From an uncultured Collinsella sp. (GTDB lineage Bacteria; Actinomycetota; Coriobacteriia; Coriobacteriales; Coriobacteriaceae), in NCBI GenBank assembly GCA_958423535.1, contig CATZRJ010000014.1, positions 1 through 38,856 on the forward strand: a stretch of DNA of 38,856 bases. Direction: 5' to 3'. The notes under the pieces were generated by a model. The model had not been told where the DNA came from and did no database searches. It saw nothing but the letters and a program-made list of their open reading frames with translations. The translations under genes were made by a program, and so were the position numbers. Below are positions 16,915 through 24,859 of the stretch, piece after piece; position 1 is the stretch's first letter; each line of letters starts with the position of its first letter.

Positions 16915-19386
16915 CTACTGTGATGCAATCCGCGCAAGACGAGCGCTTGCGACCGCCGCCTGACCGTAGGCGATGCAGCCGTCGTTGACGGGCACGGTAT
17001 GGGGGACGAGGACGGTAAGGCCTGCGCTTTTGAGCTCGCGGGTGAGGAGCTGAAGCAGGAGTCGGTTCATGAACACGCCGCCCGATAGGGCGACGGTGTC
17101 GATGCCCTCGCGCACGCAGATATCGCTGGAGATGTGTGCCGAGGAGCGCGCGACGGCGACATGGAAGTCGAGCGCGAGCCTGTCGGCGGGCGCTCCGGCT
17201 TCAATTCCCTCCAAAAGTGTCTCAAAGAGTGCTTTCTGGTCCAGAACATAAGGGCCGTCCAACCACGATGGGCCAGATGCGAAATAGCCGGCGCTGTCGT
17301 CGGGAAAATGGGCGATTTCGTCGTCTAGCGCATGCCAGGCAGCGGCTTCGAGCCCGATGGCGGGTTCGCCCTCGTAGGTTGCCTGGCCGCAAATGCCCAA
17401 AATCGCGGCTGCGGCATCAAACAGGCGACCCATGCTGCTGGTGCGCGGACTGTTGATGCCGCGCTCGATCATCGTTGCCGTTATGCTGCGCGTTTGCTCG
17501 TCAAGACTGTTCAAGAGCCCCACGGCTCCCGGGTGTTCGAGCAGGTCGAGCTCGCTGAGCAGGGCAAAGGCATTGCGGCGGGCATCGTGTACGGATGCGG
17601 CGCCACCGGGAAGCGCCCAGGTGCGCAGATGTGCGACGCGCTCAAAATCGGCGAGACGGGCGATAAGAAACTCGCCGCCCCATATGGTGCCATCGGTGCC
17701 GGCGCCCGTGCCGTCGAAGGCGATGCCGAGGACGCGTGCATCGGGCGCAAGCCGGCCTGCGGCAATCGCCTCTGCCATTACGCTCGCGATGTGCGCATGA
17801 TGGTGCTGGACTTCGATAAGCGGCAGATTGTGCTCCCGTGCCTGCTCGCGCGCCCATTGGCTCGACAGATAGCTGGGATGCATGTCGCATGCCAAGGCGG
17901 CAGGCGCCAGGTCAAAAAGGTTTTCCAGGCGCGAGCGCGCGGCGCTCCAGGCATCGAAGGTCGTGCCGTTTTCGACATCGCCGATATGCTGCGACACAAA
18001 ACAGGTCGTATAACCGTCCGAGTCCGTGCGAGTGAGTGCAATCGTGGCTTTTTGCTGCGGCCCACAGGCGAGTACGCAGGGCGTGGTGCCGTTGAGCGCC
18101 GGCAACGACAGCGGTTGCGGCGCATATCCGCGTGCGCGACGCACAGGCATGGCGTCGCCGTCGACCACGCGTACCACGGAGTCGTCGTAGCGCGACAGAA
18201 TCGCGCGGTCGTTACCGAGCAGCGCATCGGCGATGCCGGCGGCAACCAGGTGCTCCCATGCAAGGGTATCGTCGGTCTCGATGGGCTCTTCGCTCAGGTT
18301 TCCGCTGGTCATGACGATTGCGCGCATACCGTGCGCTGCAGCCGCGGCGAGCAGCAAATGTTGAAGTGGGGTGTAGGGGAGCATGACGCCAAGCTCGGGC
18401 AAGTCGTGCGCGACGGACGGCGCGAGTTCGGGGACGTTGGGGGAGCCGTGGGCGTCGTTGCCGGTTGCGCGGCGACGCAACAACACGATGGGGCGAACGC
18501 TGCCGGCAAGCAGGCCACGCTCAACGCCATCGATACGACACAGGCGCTCGGCGTCGGCAAGGTCGCGCACCATAACGGCAAGCGGCTTGTTGCTGCGACG
18601 CTTGCGATGGCGCAGCTCGTGCACCGCTTGTTCGTTGGTGGCGTCGCAGGCCAGGTGGAATCCGCCCAGGCCCTTGATGGCGACGATGCCGCCGCCTGCC
18701 AGCAGCTCGACGCAGCGTTCGATGATGGTATCGCTGGCCTCGCGCGTGGAGCCGACGGCTGGTGTCGCGTCGGCTCCCGCTGGCATAACACCGCGATCCG
18801 CCTCACGCCACGTAATATGCGGTCCGCAATCAAAGCAGGCATCGGGCTGCGCGTGAAACCGCCGATCGAGCGGGTCGGCGTACTCTGCGGCGCAGGTGGG
18901 GCACATGGGAAAGCGATCCATCGAGGTGGCCGTTCGGTCATAGGGCAACGAGCGAATGATGGTAAAGCGCGGTCCGCAATTGGTGCAGTTGATAAAGGGA
19001 TAATGAAAGCGTCGGTCGGCGGGGTCGAACAGCTCGCGCAGGCAGTCGTCGCACGTGGCAATGTCGGGCGAGATGAGCGTCGTGTGGGCAGTTTGATCCT
19101 GCGACGCCACAATGCGAAAACCCTGCTCGTTGGCGGCATCCCAAGCGTCGGGCTCCAGGTCTGCGACAGCGACATGCTCCACGCGAGACGCCGCAGGTGC
19201 ATGCTCGGAAAGCGCGGCGACAAATTCGCCGAGCGACTCGCTTAGAGCGTGCGCCTCGATATGCACGCCATCGCCCGCGTTGAGCACCCAGCCGCAAATG
19301 CCATGCGCCATGGCCTCGCGATACACAAACGGTCGCATGCCGACACCCTGCACAATGCCCGTTACATGGATATGCGCATGTCGCAT
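16915..19386 (-). CDS. hypF: Carbamoyltransferase HypF
   Basis: An 823-residue protein that makes the carbamoyl-adenylate from carbamoyl phosphate and ATP and transfers the carbamoyl group to HypE. All four parts are readable: acylphosphatase domain (GIVQGVGMRPFVYREA, residues ~10-25); two zinc fingers (CDDC...CTNC about 110-145 and CPTC...CFDC about 160-195); YrdC-like domain (GGIVAIKGLGGFHLACDA about 240); and the C-terminal Kae1-like domain with HHHAHIASVMAE, GIAFDGTGAGTDGTIWGGE and ALSGGVFMNRLL. Length is slightly above E. coli HypF. The start at 19384-19386 follows AGGAGGG. It lies 29 bases after nikR and belongs to the same operon. Confidence 0.97.
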   Translation of the reverse strand: MRHAHIHVTGIVQGVGMRPFVYREAMAHGICGWVLNAGDGVHIEAHALSESLGEFVAALSEHAPAASRVEHVAVADLEPDAWDAANEQGFRIVASQDQTAHTTLISPDIATCDDCLRELFDPADRRFHYPFINCTNCGPRFTIIRSLPYDRTATSMDRFPMCPTCAAEYADPLDRRFHAQPDACFDCGPHITWREADRGVMPAGADATPAVGSTREASDTIIERCVELLAGGGIVAIKGLGGFHLACDATNEQAVHELRHRKRRSNKPLAVMVRDLADAERLCRIDGVERGLLAGSVRPIVLLRRRATGNDAHGSPNVPELAPSVAHDLPELGVMLPYTPLQHLLLAAAAAHGMRAIVMTSGNLSEEPIETDDTLAWEHLVAAGIADALLGNDRAILSRYDDSVVRVVDGDAMPVRRARGYAPQPLSLPALNGTTPCVLACGPQQKATIALTRTDSDGYTTCFVSQHIGDVENGTTFDAWSAARSRLENLFDLAPAALACDMHPSYLSSQWAREQAREHNLPLIEVQHHHAHIASVMAEAIAAGRLAPDARVLGIAFDGTGAGTDGTIWGGEFLIARLADFERVAHLRTWALPGGAASVHDARRNAFALLSELDLLEHPGAVGLLNSLDEQTRSITATMIERGINSPRTSSMGRLFDAAAAILGICGQATYEGEPAIGLEAAAWHALDDEIAHFPDDSAGYFASGPSWLDGPYVLDQKALFETLLEGIEAGAPADRLALDFHVAVARSSAHISSDICVREGIDTVALSGGVFMNRLLLQLLTRELKSAGLTVLVPHTVPVNDGCIAYGQAAVASARLARIASQ

Positions 19387-19415
19387 GCGACCCTCCTTCG
19401 TTGAAATGTGTGCTG

Positions 19416-19922
19416 TTACAGCCCCAAGCTCTGCTCGGTGGCGGCGCAGGTGAGCTCGCCGTGTTTAACGCCGCGCAGGCCCAGCAGACGGTCAGCCAGC
19501 TCGTAGACACGCTCGCCGCGACCCTTAAGCGCCAGAATCTCCAAGCAGTTGTGGTGATCCAGATGCACGTGCATGGTCGAGACAATCTCGTCGGTGTAGT
19601 CGTGCTGCACCTCGTCCAGACGGCGCGTCAGATCGCCGGTATGGTGGTCATAGATCATAGTGAGCGAACCGATGACCTGCTCGTCGGGCGTGCGCATCTG
19701 CTCCTTGGCGATCGAGGCGCGAATCAGATCGCGTACGGCCTCGGAGCGGTTGGCCACGTCGCCGCGGCGCGCGATCTGCTCGTCAAAGCGGCGCAACAGG
19801 TCGTCGGGCGCGGTGACCGAAAAACGGACCAGCTCGGAGGCGGAGCCGCTGCAACGGCAGTCTGCGTCGCCGGTCGGCCCGTGCGAATGCTCGTGCCCGC
19901 AGGTGTGCTCGTGCTCGGTCAC
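19416..19922 (-). CDS. nikR: Nickel-responsive regulator NikR with His/Cys-rich N-terminal extension
   Basis: A 168-residue protein. After an extension (residues 1-28) rich in His and Cys (HEHTCGHEHSHG, then DCRCSG) comes a ribbon-helix-helix DNA-binding domain (~30-75, RFSVTAPDDLLRRFDEQIA) and a C-terminal ACT-like nickel-binding domain. The high-affinity site residues are present in STMHVHLDHHNCLEIL (two His and the Cys), with the preceding YDHH. NikR binds Ni(II) and usually represses nickel uptake genes; here it sits in the hyp operon and may autoregulate. The start is GTG at 19920-19922, one base after the upstream stop codon, with a weak ribosome site, suggesting coupling. The metal-binding extension is unusual for NikR and could buffer nickel. 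No canonical operator was found. Confidence 0.93.
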   Translation of the reverse strand: MTEHEHTCGHEHSHGPTGDADCRCSGSASELVRFSVTAPDDLLRRFDEQIARRGDVANRSEAVRDLIRASIAKEQMRTPDEQVIGSLTMIYDHHTGDLTRRLDEVQHDYTDEIVSTMHVHLDHHNCLEILALKGRGERVYELADRLLGLRGVKHGELTCAATEQSLGL

Positions 19923-19923
19923 G

Positions 19924-20172
19924 CTACACCAGCTTTACGGAGCCAACGGAGTTATGGTCGGCCTCGATGGCCTCCCCGTAGCCCTCGAGTGCGTCGTGCG
20001 CCTCGTGGAGCGCCGCCATGGCGGCCTCGAGTTTGGCACCAATGCGCTCCATATCAAAGTTCTCAGTCGCATGCAGCAGCTGATGGCTCCACTCGTGGGC
20101 GAGCTCGATCGTGTCGTCGACCTGCTTGACGCTCATGGCAAGCTGGCTCATGTTCATTCCGACGTCATGCAT
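19924..20172 (-). CDS. Small helical protein of unknown function, first gene of the hyp operon
   Basis: An 82-residue, almost wholly helical protein that I do not recognise. ATG 20170-20172 has a good Shine-Dalgarno (AAAGGAG, seven bases away), and its stop is one base from the nikR start. It contains HEWSH (residues 26-30) followed by another His at 34, i.e. an HExxH pattern with His at i, i+4 and i+8 on one helix face. That could bind metal, but a chance match is possible in so short a protein. The rest (LEAAMAALHEAHDALEGYG) looks coiled-coil-like. Tight linkage to nikR and hyp genes suggests a role in nickel handling or hydrogenase assembly. hypA and hypB are not in the window. Confidence 0.8.
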   Translation of the reverse strand: MHDVGMNMSQLAMSVKQVDDTIELAHEWSHQLLHATENFDMERIGAKLEAAMAALHEAHDALEGYGEAIEADHNSVGSVKLV

Positions 20173-20248
20173 GGGAAATCTCCTTTTGTACGGGTCTAAT
20201 CAGTGGTTCAGATTCTACTACGCCCGCTTTGCTCATCGCCGCATAAGA

Positions 20249-20282
20249 AAACGGGTGCGAGTCTGTCTGACCCGCACCCGTT
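20249..20282 (-). terminator. Minus-strand terminator downstream of thioredoxin
   Basis: Read on the minus strand, AACGGGTGCG and CGCACCCGTT form a 10-bp stem followed by TTTCTTAT. It lies ~110 bases after the trxA stop and just upstream of the hyp operon, so it likely insulates the two. Confidence 0.65.
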
Positions 20283-20392
20283 CACTGGGGGCTGTTTGTG
20301 GTTACCATACTATCCGTGGTCGCGGGCGCAGCGCCCGGCTCTCCGGTGAGCGGCGCAAAACCGCTCATGGACGGCAGCACATGACCGGCGTA

Positions 20393-20713
20393 TTACAGGT
20401 GCTTCTCAAGCAGCGCCTGCAGCCTGGCCTTGGGCAGCGCGCCAACGGAGCGGTCGATTTCCTCGCCGTTCTTAAAGACAACTAGCGTGGGGATGCTCAT
20501 AACGCCAAACTTCATGGCCAGGTCCTGATTGTCGTCGACGTTGCATTTGGCGACGGCAAGTTTGCCGGCCAGCTCGTCGGCCACTTCGTCAACGATGGGC
20601 GAGAGCGAACGACAGGGACCGCACCACGGTGCCCAAAAATCAACCAGCACGGGAAGGCTGCTGTTAACGACGGAATCGAAGTTCTCGGGGGTAATCTGCT
20701 TAATGTCAGCCAT
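20393..20713 (-). CDS. trxA: Thioredoxin
   Basis: A 106-residue thioredoxin that reduces disulfides in cytosolic proteins. The active site is VDFWAPWCGPCRSLSP (WCGPC at about residues 31-35), and the conserved cis-Pro segment MSIPTLVVFKNGEEIDRSVGA is present. Length is standard. The start MADIKQ at 20711-20713 follows GGAGGT, four bases upstream; an in-frame ATG 28 codons earlier would add an unrelated N-terminus. A -10-like TATAAG lies at 20768-20773 on the minus strand, and a short GC-rich palindrome (20732-20748) lies in the leader. It is single-gene. Confidence 0.96.
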   Translation of the reverse strand: MADIKQITPENFDSVVNSSLPVLVDFWAPWCGPCRSLSPIVDEVADELAGKLAVAKCNVDDNQDLAMKFGVMSIPTLVVFKNGEEIDRSVGALPKARLQALLEKHL

Positions 20714-20849
20714 GGTGACCTCCATAGTGCGACGCGGCTCAGCCGCGTAAAACTCAGTACGACCGTGCTTATACCCAGCCGCCCGCAATGCAACCACTCG
20801 CGGGCGGCTCTTTTATATAATGGTGGGCACGCAAACGATTGGAGAGCGC
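20714..20849. promoter_or_regulatory. Divergent promoter region with terminator-like hairpin
   Basis: On the plus strand a perfect 9-bp hairpin (GCCGCCCGC 20778-20786, GCGGGCGGC 20800-20808) is followed by TCTTTTAT and then TATAAT (20816-20821), a -10 candidate for the next gene. For trxA, TATAAG on the minus strand (20768-20773) is a -10 candidate. The hairpin plus T-run looks like an intrinsic terminator although no plus-strand gene precedes it. Confidence 0.5.
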
Positions 20850-21425
20850 ATGCCCACGTCACAAAGCCAGAAAAAAGAAGCTATCGCCCAGGCGACCGAG
20901 CAGGAGCTCGCATCGCTCGCGGGTCGCGGCGTGCGTATCGCGGGCAACGCGTGCTCGCCGATTGTACTGGTAAAAGGTGATTTAGACGATGCCGAGCGTG
21001 CGGGCGGTGAGCTGGCTGCCGGTCCGGACGGTGCTGCGCTGCGCAAGGCGCTCGGTGCCATCGGCTACGCGCCCGAGGATTTTTGCGTGCTGGCGAGCGT
21101 CGCCGGCGCGGGCGACGGAGCGGTTGCGACAGGCGAGGGCCTGCCGTGCGAGCTGTTCCGCGAGGCGCTCGAGGCTTTGGACCCCGAGGCAGTCCTGCTG
21201 CTGGACGATCGCGCGGCCGATACCATGCGCGAGACCTATGCCGACATGCTCGTGGCAATCGACGACTTCGATACCGCCATGCTCAAGCCCGGCTTGGTCG
21301 CCCATGTTCAGGGTCGTCGCGTGCTCGCGCTCGACGGTTTTGAGGCGGCGCTCACTGACAAAGCCGCCAAACAGCGCATGTGGGCCTACATCAAACAGCT
21401 GACCCCGGCGGCCGCGCCGCTGTAG
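20850..21425 (+). CDS. Uncharacterised protein, possible degenerate uracil-DNA-glycosylase-like fold
   Basis: A 191-residue protein with no confident name. The layout resembles family 4/5-type uracil-DNA glycosylases: IAGNACSPIVLVKGDL, a glycine-rich stretch, AALRKALGAIGYAPEDFCVLA, then LPCELFREALEALDPEAVLLLDD, and a final WAYIKQL like the usual closing K...W..L helix. The catalytic GE.PG motif, the HPS/HPA motif and the iron-sulfur cysteines of that family are absent, so it is probably not an active glycosylase. The start at 20850 follows GGAG with five bases spacing. It is single-gene and divergent from trxA. The fold assignment is an inference from pattern and could be wrong. Confidence 0.75.
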   Translation: MPTSQSQKKEAIAQATEQELASLAGRGVRIAGNACSPIVLVKGDLDDAERAGGELAAGPDGAALRKALGAIGYAPEDFCVLASVAGAGDGAVATGEGLPCELFREALEALDPEAVLLLDDRAADTMRETYADMLVAIDDFDTAMLKPGLVAHVQGRRVLALDGFEAALTDKAAKQRMWAYIKQLTPAAAPL

Positions 21426-21485
21426 CGGACTGGCGCCGGCAAGGCGGTCCTGACGGGTCGAGCGCGGCGCCGGCTTGTCGCGCCC

Positions 21486-22763
21486 CTACATCACGGCGCG
21501 CAGCTCAAATCGGTCGCCGTGAATGCGAAACTGGCAGTTGCCGTCCATGCGCTCGACGGCAAGCTTAATGCTCTTGGTTCCAAAGCCGTGTCCGGTGTGC
21601 CCGGCTACGGGCATGCCGTCGACCATGCGCGGCGGGCGCCCAAACGTGTTGGAGACCATAAGGAGCAGTTGCCCGTCCTCGCAACGCAGGTCCAGATCGA
21701 CAAATCGCTTGCCCTGGGGAGCGGCGCTCGCGGCGACGATGGCGTTGTCCAGGGCATTCGAGAGCACGCTAAACAGATCGACGTCGGCTACATGGACGCT
21801 CTCGGGTACGGCGGCGCGCAAATCGGCGGTGATGCCGTTTCGGTTGATATCGGAGCTAAATGACGAAAGCACGATATTGACCGTGTCGTTGGCGCAGTAG
21901 CGGCGCACGGCGGTGCGGTCGTTCGTCTCACAGAGTTCGTCGATGTGTTCGAGCGCCTCGTCGATGTGGCCCTCCTCGATCAAAGCCGCAAGGCCGCGCA
22001 GGAAGTGCCGCATGTCATGGCGGAGGACCGAAAGCTCGCGTCCAGATTGGCGCCAAGCTTCGAGTTCCTTGATGGCTGCGCTGTCGCGGGTTGCGAGCAT
22101 CCAGCGCTCGCGCTCGGCGATTTCCTTCGCCTCGTATTCGCGCAGATACACAGCAAGAAACATAAGGTAGAACGCGCAAAGCGCAAACGCCAAAAACTCA
22201 ACCGTCACCACGGAGCCCGAGTGGAAGAGCGTGGTATAGACGTTGGTGGCGTAGTCAAAGATGTAATAGACGAGCGGCAGGATGAGCAGAATCTCGAGCT
22301 CGGTGGGGGTTTTGACCGCCAGGCGCGGACCGATGTCGCTTGCCCAATGCAGCAGGATCGCAAAGACGACGACCGTGGTGATAATGCGTGCCACGTAGTA
22401 CGCGATTTGCGAGTCGGTGGCGGCGAGCGCGGCGATGCCCATCCAGTTGCTGAACTGGCAGCTCAGATAAGCACTGGTGACGCCCAGCATAACGAGCAGC
22501 GGGCTCAGGCGATAGCGCGCGCACAGATAGATGACGAGCGGCAGATGCACGACGAGTGGATATACCTGACGGGCGAAAAGCTCGCCGCCGACGGCATTGG
22601 CGAGGCCGAATGCGCATCCGGTTACGGCGCCGACCATCACCAGCTCAAGCGCATGACGCCGGTTGATCTCGATACCGCAGAGCGCCGCCGAGGCAAAAAC
22701 GCCAAAAAGCAGGGTTGTTGCGTGGTGAATTGCCCAAAGTACCATCTCGGCCGTGGGGAGCAT
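21486..22763 (-). CDS. Membrane sensor histidine kinase (GHKL type, AgrC/VirS-like)
   Basis: A 425-residue kinase. The N-terminal half (~1-200) has about six hydrophobic membrane segments and no large extracellular domain. The dimerisation region has the phosphoacceptor motif LRHDMRHFLRGL (about residue 245). The ATPase domain shows an N-box (NALDNAIVAAS, ~350) and the G-box GHTGHGFGTKSIK (~395). Such kinases work with LytTR regulators, often in peptide sensing. The ATG at 22761-22763 overlaps the TAA of the upstream regulator gene by one base, so the two are coupled; a longer in-frame start inside the regulator gene is rejected. No peptide precursor gene is visible nearby. Confidence 0.92.
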   Translation of the reverse strand: MLPTAEMVLWAIHHATTLLFGVFASAALCGIEINRRHALELVMVGAVTGCAFGLANAVGGELFARQVYPLVVHLPLVIYLCARYRLSPLLVMLGVTSAYLSCQFSNWMGIAALAATDSQIAYYVARIITTVVVFAILLHWASDIGPRLAVKTPTELEILLILPLVYYIFDYATNVYTTLFHSGSVVTVEFLAFALCAFYLMFLAVYLREYEAKEIAERERWMLATRDSAAIKELEAWRQSGRELSVLRHDMRHFLRGLAALIEEGHIDEALEHIDELCETNDRTAVRRYCANDTVNIVLSSFSSDINRNGITADLRAAVPESVHVADVDLFSVLSNALDNAIVAASAAPQGKRFVDLDLRCEDGQLLLMVSNTFGRPPRMVDGMPVAGHTGHGFGTKSIKLAVERMDGNCQFRIHGDRFELRAVM

Positions 22764-23485
22764 TAGCGCCTCCCGCCCTCGAACCGTGCCGCAAAGTAAG
22801 CATCCTGGAAACCCTGCTTGCAGCTGCGCGCCAGCGGGATGCAAGCGCCCGAGCGCATGACGATATCCGTGCGGTTGAAGTGGTCGATATTGCGCAGGTT
22901 GACCTGGTAGCTACGGTGACATTTAAAGAAGCTTGCGTTTTTGGCCAGCTGGTCCTCGATGTTGCGGAACGGCTCGAGCGCCTCGATGTCGCGCCCGTCG
23001 CGCAGGTGGAATACCACGTGCTTGTTGCGGGCCTCGGCATATTCGATATCAGACAGGCGCAGGGCGTGGTAGCCAAAGGACGTTTTGGTTACGAGCTCAT
23101 CGGTCACGGCGGGTCGCATGCTCGAAAGCTCGTCGAGCAGTTGCGCCAGGCGTTCGTACGTTACGGGCTTGAGCAGGTAGTCGAAGGCACGGACCTCATA
23201 GGACTCCAGCGCGAACTCGGGCGATGAGGTGAGGAACACCAGTCGCACGGCGGTGTCAGATTGGCGCAGCTCCCGCGCGGTGTCCATGCCGTTGACGAGC
23301 GGCATGATCATGTCGAGCAGAATGATGTCGGCACGCGATGCGGCATGGCGGGCCAGCAGGTCCTCGCCGCGCGTGACGAGCGCAACGTCGACTGCCGTGC
23401 TCGTCTCGGTCGACCAGCGGTCGATCATCCGGTGCAGTCTATCTAGAAAAGCGACGTCGTCGTCGCAGGCGATAATCTTGAGCAT
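22763..23485 (-). CDS. LytTR-family response regulator
   Basis: A 240-residue regulator. The receiver domain (1-~120) starts MLKIIACDDD with the acidic pocket, has the phosphoacceptor Asp in IILLDMIMPLVNG (about residue 56), the conserved Thr/Ser in VFLTSSPE and Lys in YLLKPVTYE. The C-terminal LytTR DNA-binding domain (~135-235) shows FFKCHRSYQVNLRNIDHF, its hallmark. The ATG at 23483-23485 follows AGGGGG. It is the first gene of a two-gene operon with the kinase. Targets are unknown; LytTR proteins commonly control secreted factors, bacteriocins or surface proteins. Confidence 0.94.
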   Translation of the reverse strand: MLKIIACDDDVAFLDRLHRMIDRWSTETSTAVDVALVTRGEDLLARHAASRADIILLDMIMPLVNGMDTARELRQSDTAVRLVFLTSSPEFALESYEVRAFDYLLKPVTYERLAQLLDELSSMRPAVTDELVTKTSFGYHALRLSDIEYAEARNKHVVFHLRDGRDIEALEPFRNIEDQLAKNASFFKCHRSYQVNLRNIDHFNRTDIVMRSGACIPLARSCKQGFQDAYFAARFEGGRR

Positions 23486-23777
23486 TCGAGCCCCCTTAGT
23501 AGTTCGATTTTGCCACATTGGGTGCGCGCCGCCCGCGGAGGAACACCCCGTTTGCGCCCCACGGTGCGCAACTCGCGCCGAGCGGTATTGCGGTGGCGAA
23601 AGATGCCTCCTGCGCTATCGAAAGCTCGGCTATCCTCAGCTTGCCAGTTCGAAAATGGACCTGACACATGATTGAATCTTTATTTCAACTTTACACCTAG
23701 CTTTACAGCTGTCTTGTCAGCTGTAAAGCTAGGTGTCATACTAAAGCCCCAAGATTCGCCAAAAGAGAGGGGCCTTG
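23486..23777. promoter_or_regulatory. nad operon upstream region with long operator-like palindrome
   Basis: A 292-base divergent gap. ACACCTAGCTTTACAGCTG (23693-23711) is the perfect 19-bp inverted repeat of 23718-23736 with a 6-base centre. It lies ~40 bases before nadA and is a candidate NiaR operator, since the operon encodes NiaR. The half-site contains the submotif TTTACA twice (CTTTACACC and CTTTACAGC). The remaining bases show nothing clear. Confidence 0.6.
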
Positions 23778-24803
23778 ATGGCACAGAGCGCGAACATGGA
23801 TGCGTCGGAGCTTGCACACGATATCGCGGCCGGCCTAGCATCGGCAACGACGGCAACGGAGCGCGCGGCACTGGTGCCCGCAGAGCTCGTCGAGGCCATC
23901 CAGCAACTAAAAACCCAACGTGACGCGGTGATCTTGGCGCACTACTATGTGGCGCCCGAGGTCCAAGCCGTTGCCGATTACGTCGGCGACAGCTTCTACC
24001 TGGCAAAGCTCGCCAAGAGCCTGCCGCAGCAGACCATCGTGCTGTGCGGCGTGGAGTTTATGGGCGAGAGCGCCAAGCTGCTCAATCCCACTAAGACCGT
24101 GCTGCTGCCCGAGCCGGGCGCGGACTGCCCCATGGCTCACATGGTCAAGCGCGAGACGGTCGATGCAGCGCGCGCCGAGCACGGCGACGACCTTGCCGTG
24201 GTCTGCTACGTTAACTCGACGGTCGAGATCAAGAGCTGGAGTGACGTGTGCGTCACCAGCTCCAACGCCGTCAAGATCGTGTCCGAGCTGCCGCAACAAC
24301 ACGTCCTGTTCATCCCCGATCAAAACCTGGGCCGCTTTGTTGCCGAGCAGGTGCCGCAAAAGCACGTCATCCTCAACAATGGCTACTGCCCGCGCCACCA
24401 CATCATCACCGTCGAGCAGATTGTCGATGCGCAGGAGGCGCATCCCAACGCGCTCGTACTGGCGCACCCCGAATGCAAGGCCGACGTCCTTGCCGAGGCC
24501 GACTACATCGGCTCCACCGCCGACATCATCAAGTATGCCGAGGAGTCGGACGCCAACGAGTTCATCATCGTGACGGTCCGCGGCGTGCTCTACGAGCTCG
24601 AGCGCCGCTGCGAGGGCACCGGCAAAAAGTTCTACTTCCCTGCGGTGCAGCCCACCTGCGTCAACATGGATCTCATCACGCTCGAAAAGCTCGTGCGCTG
24701 CCTGGAGACGGGCGAGGGCGAGGTGCAGATTGGCGTGTCGGACGAGGCAGCCGATCAGGCCAAGCTCACGCTCGACCGCATGCTCGAGTACGCGGCGCGC
24801 TAA
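23778..24803 (+). CDS. nadA: Quinolinate synthase NadA
   Basis: A 341-residue [4Fe-4S] enzyme that condenses iminoaspartate with dihydroxyacetone phosphate to quinolinate in NAD synthesis. Typical segments: VILAHYYVAPEVQAVADYVGDS (about 50-70), the first cluster Cys in IVLCGVEFMGESAK (~92), CPMAHMV, VVCYVNSTVEIKSWSDVCVTSSNA, a further cluster Cys in VLAHPECKADV, and the last in AVQPTCVNMDLITLEKL (~295). Length fits the family. The ATG at 23778 follows GAGAGGGG; a TTG one codon earlier is less likely. It is first in nadA-nadB-nadC-niaR. Confidence 0.97.
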   Translation: MAQSANMDASELAHDIAAGLASATTATERAALVPAELVEAIQQLKTQRDAVILAHYYVAPEVQAVADYVGDSFYLAKLAKSLPQQTIVLCGVEFMGESAKLLNPTKTVLLPEPGADCPMAHMVKRETVDAARAEHGDDLAVVCYVNSTVEIKSWSDVCVTSSNAVKIVSELPQQHVLFIPDQNLGRFVAEQVPQKHVILNNGYCPRHHIITVEQIVDAQEAHPNALVLAHPECKADVLAEADYIGSTADIIKYAEESDANEFIIVTVRGVLYELERRCEGTGKKFYFPAVQPTCVNMDLITLEKLVRCLETGEGEVQIGVSDEAADQAKLTLDRMLEYAAR

Positions 24804-24859
24804 GCCAATGTGGCATGAGGGACAGCCCCTTACGCCACATTACAAGGGAGAGGATTCCT

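Noticed and set aside
17332..19245. Long plus-strand open frame opposite hypF
   Set aside because: hypF is unmistakable on the minus strand; the antisense frame has shadow composition.
19923..20260. Classical NikR operator (GTATGA-N16-TCATAC) before the hyp operon
   Set aside because: No such pair is visible in the leader.
24248..24859. Upstream extension of the nadB frame
   Set aside because: It overlaps nadA in another frame and has Arg-rich shadow composition; GTG 24860 has a good ribosome site and starts the flavin-binding domain.
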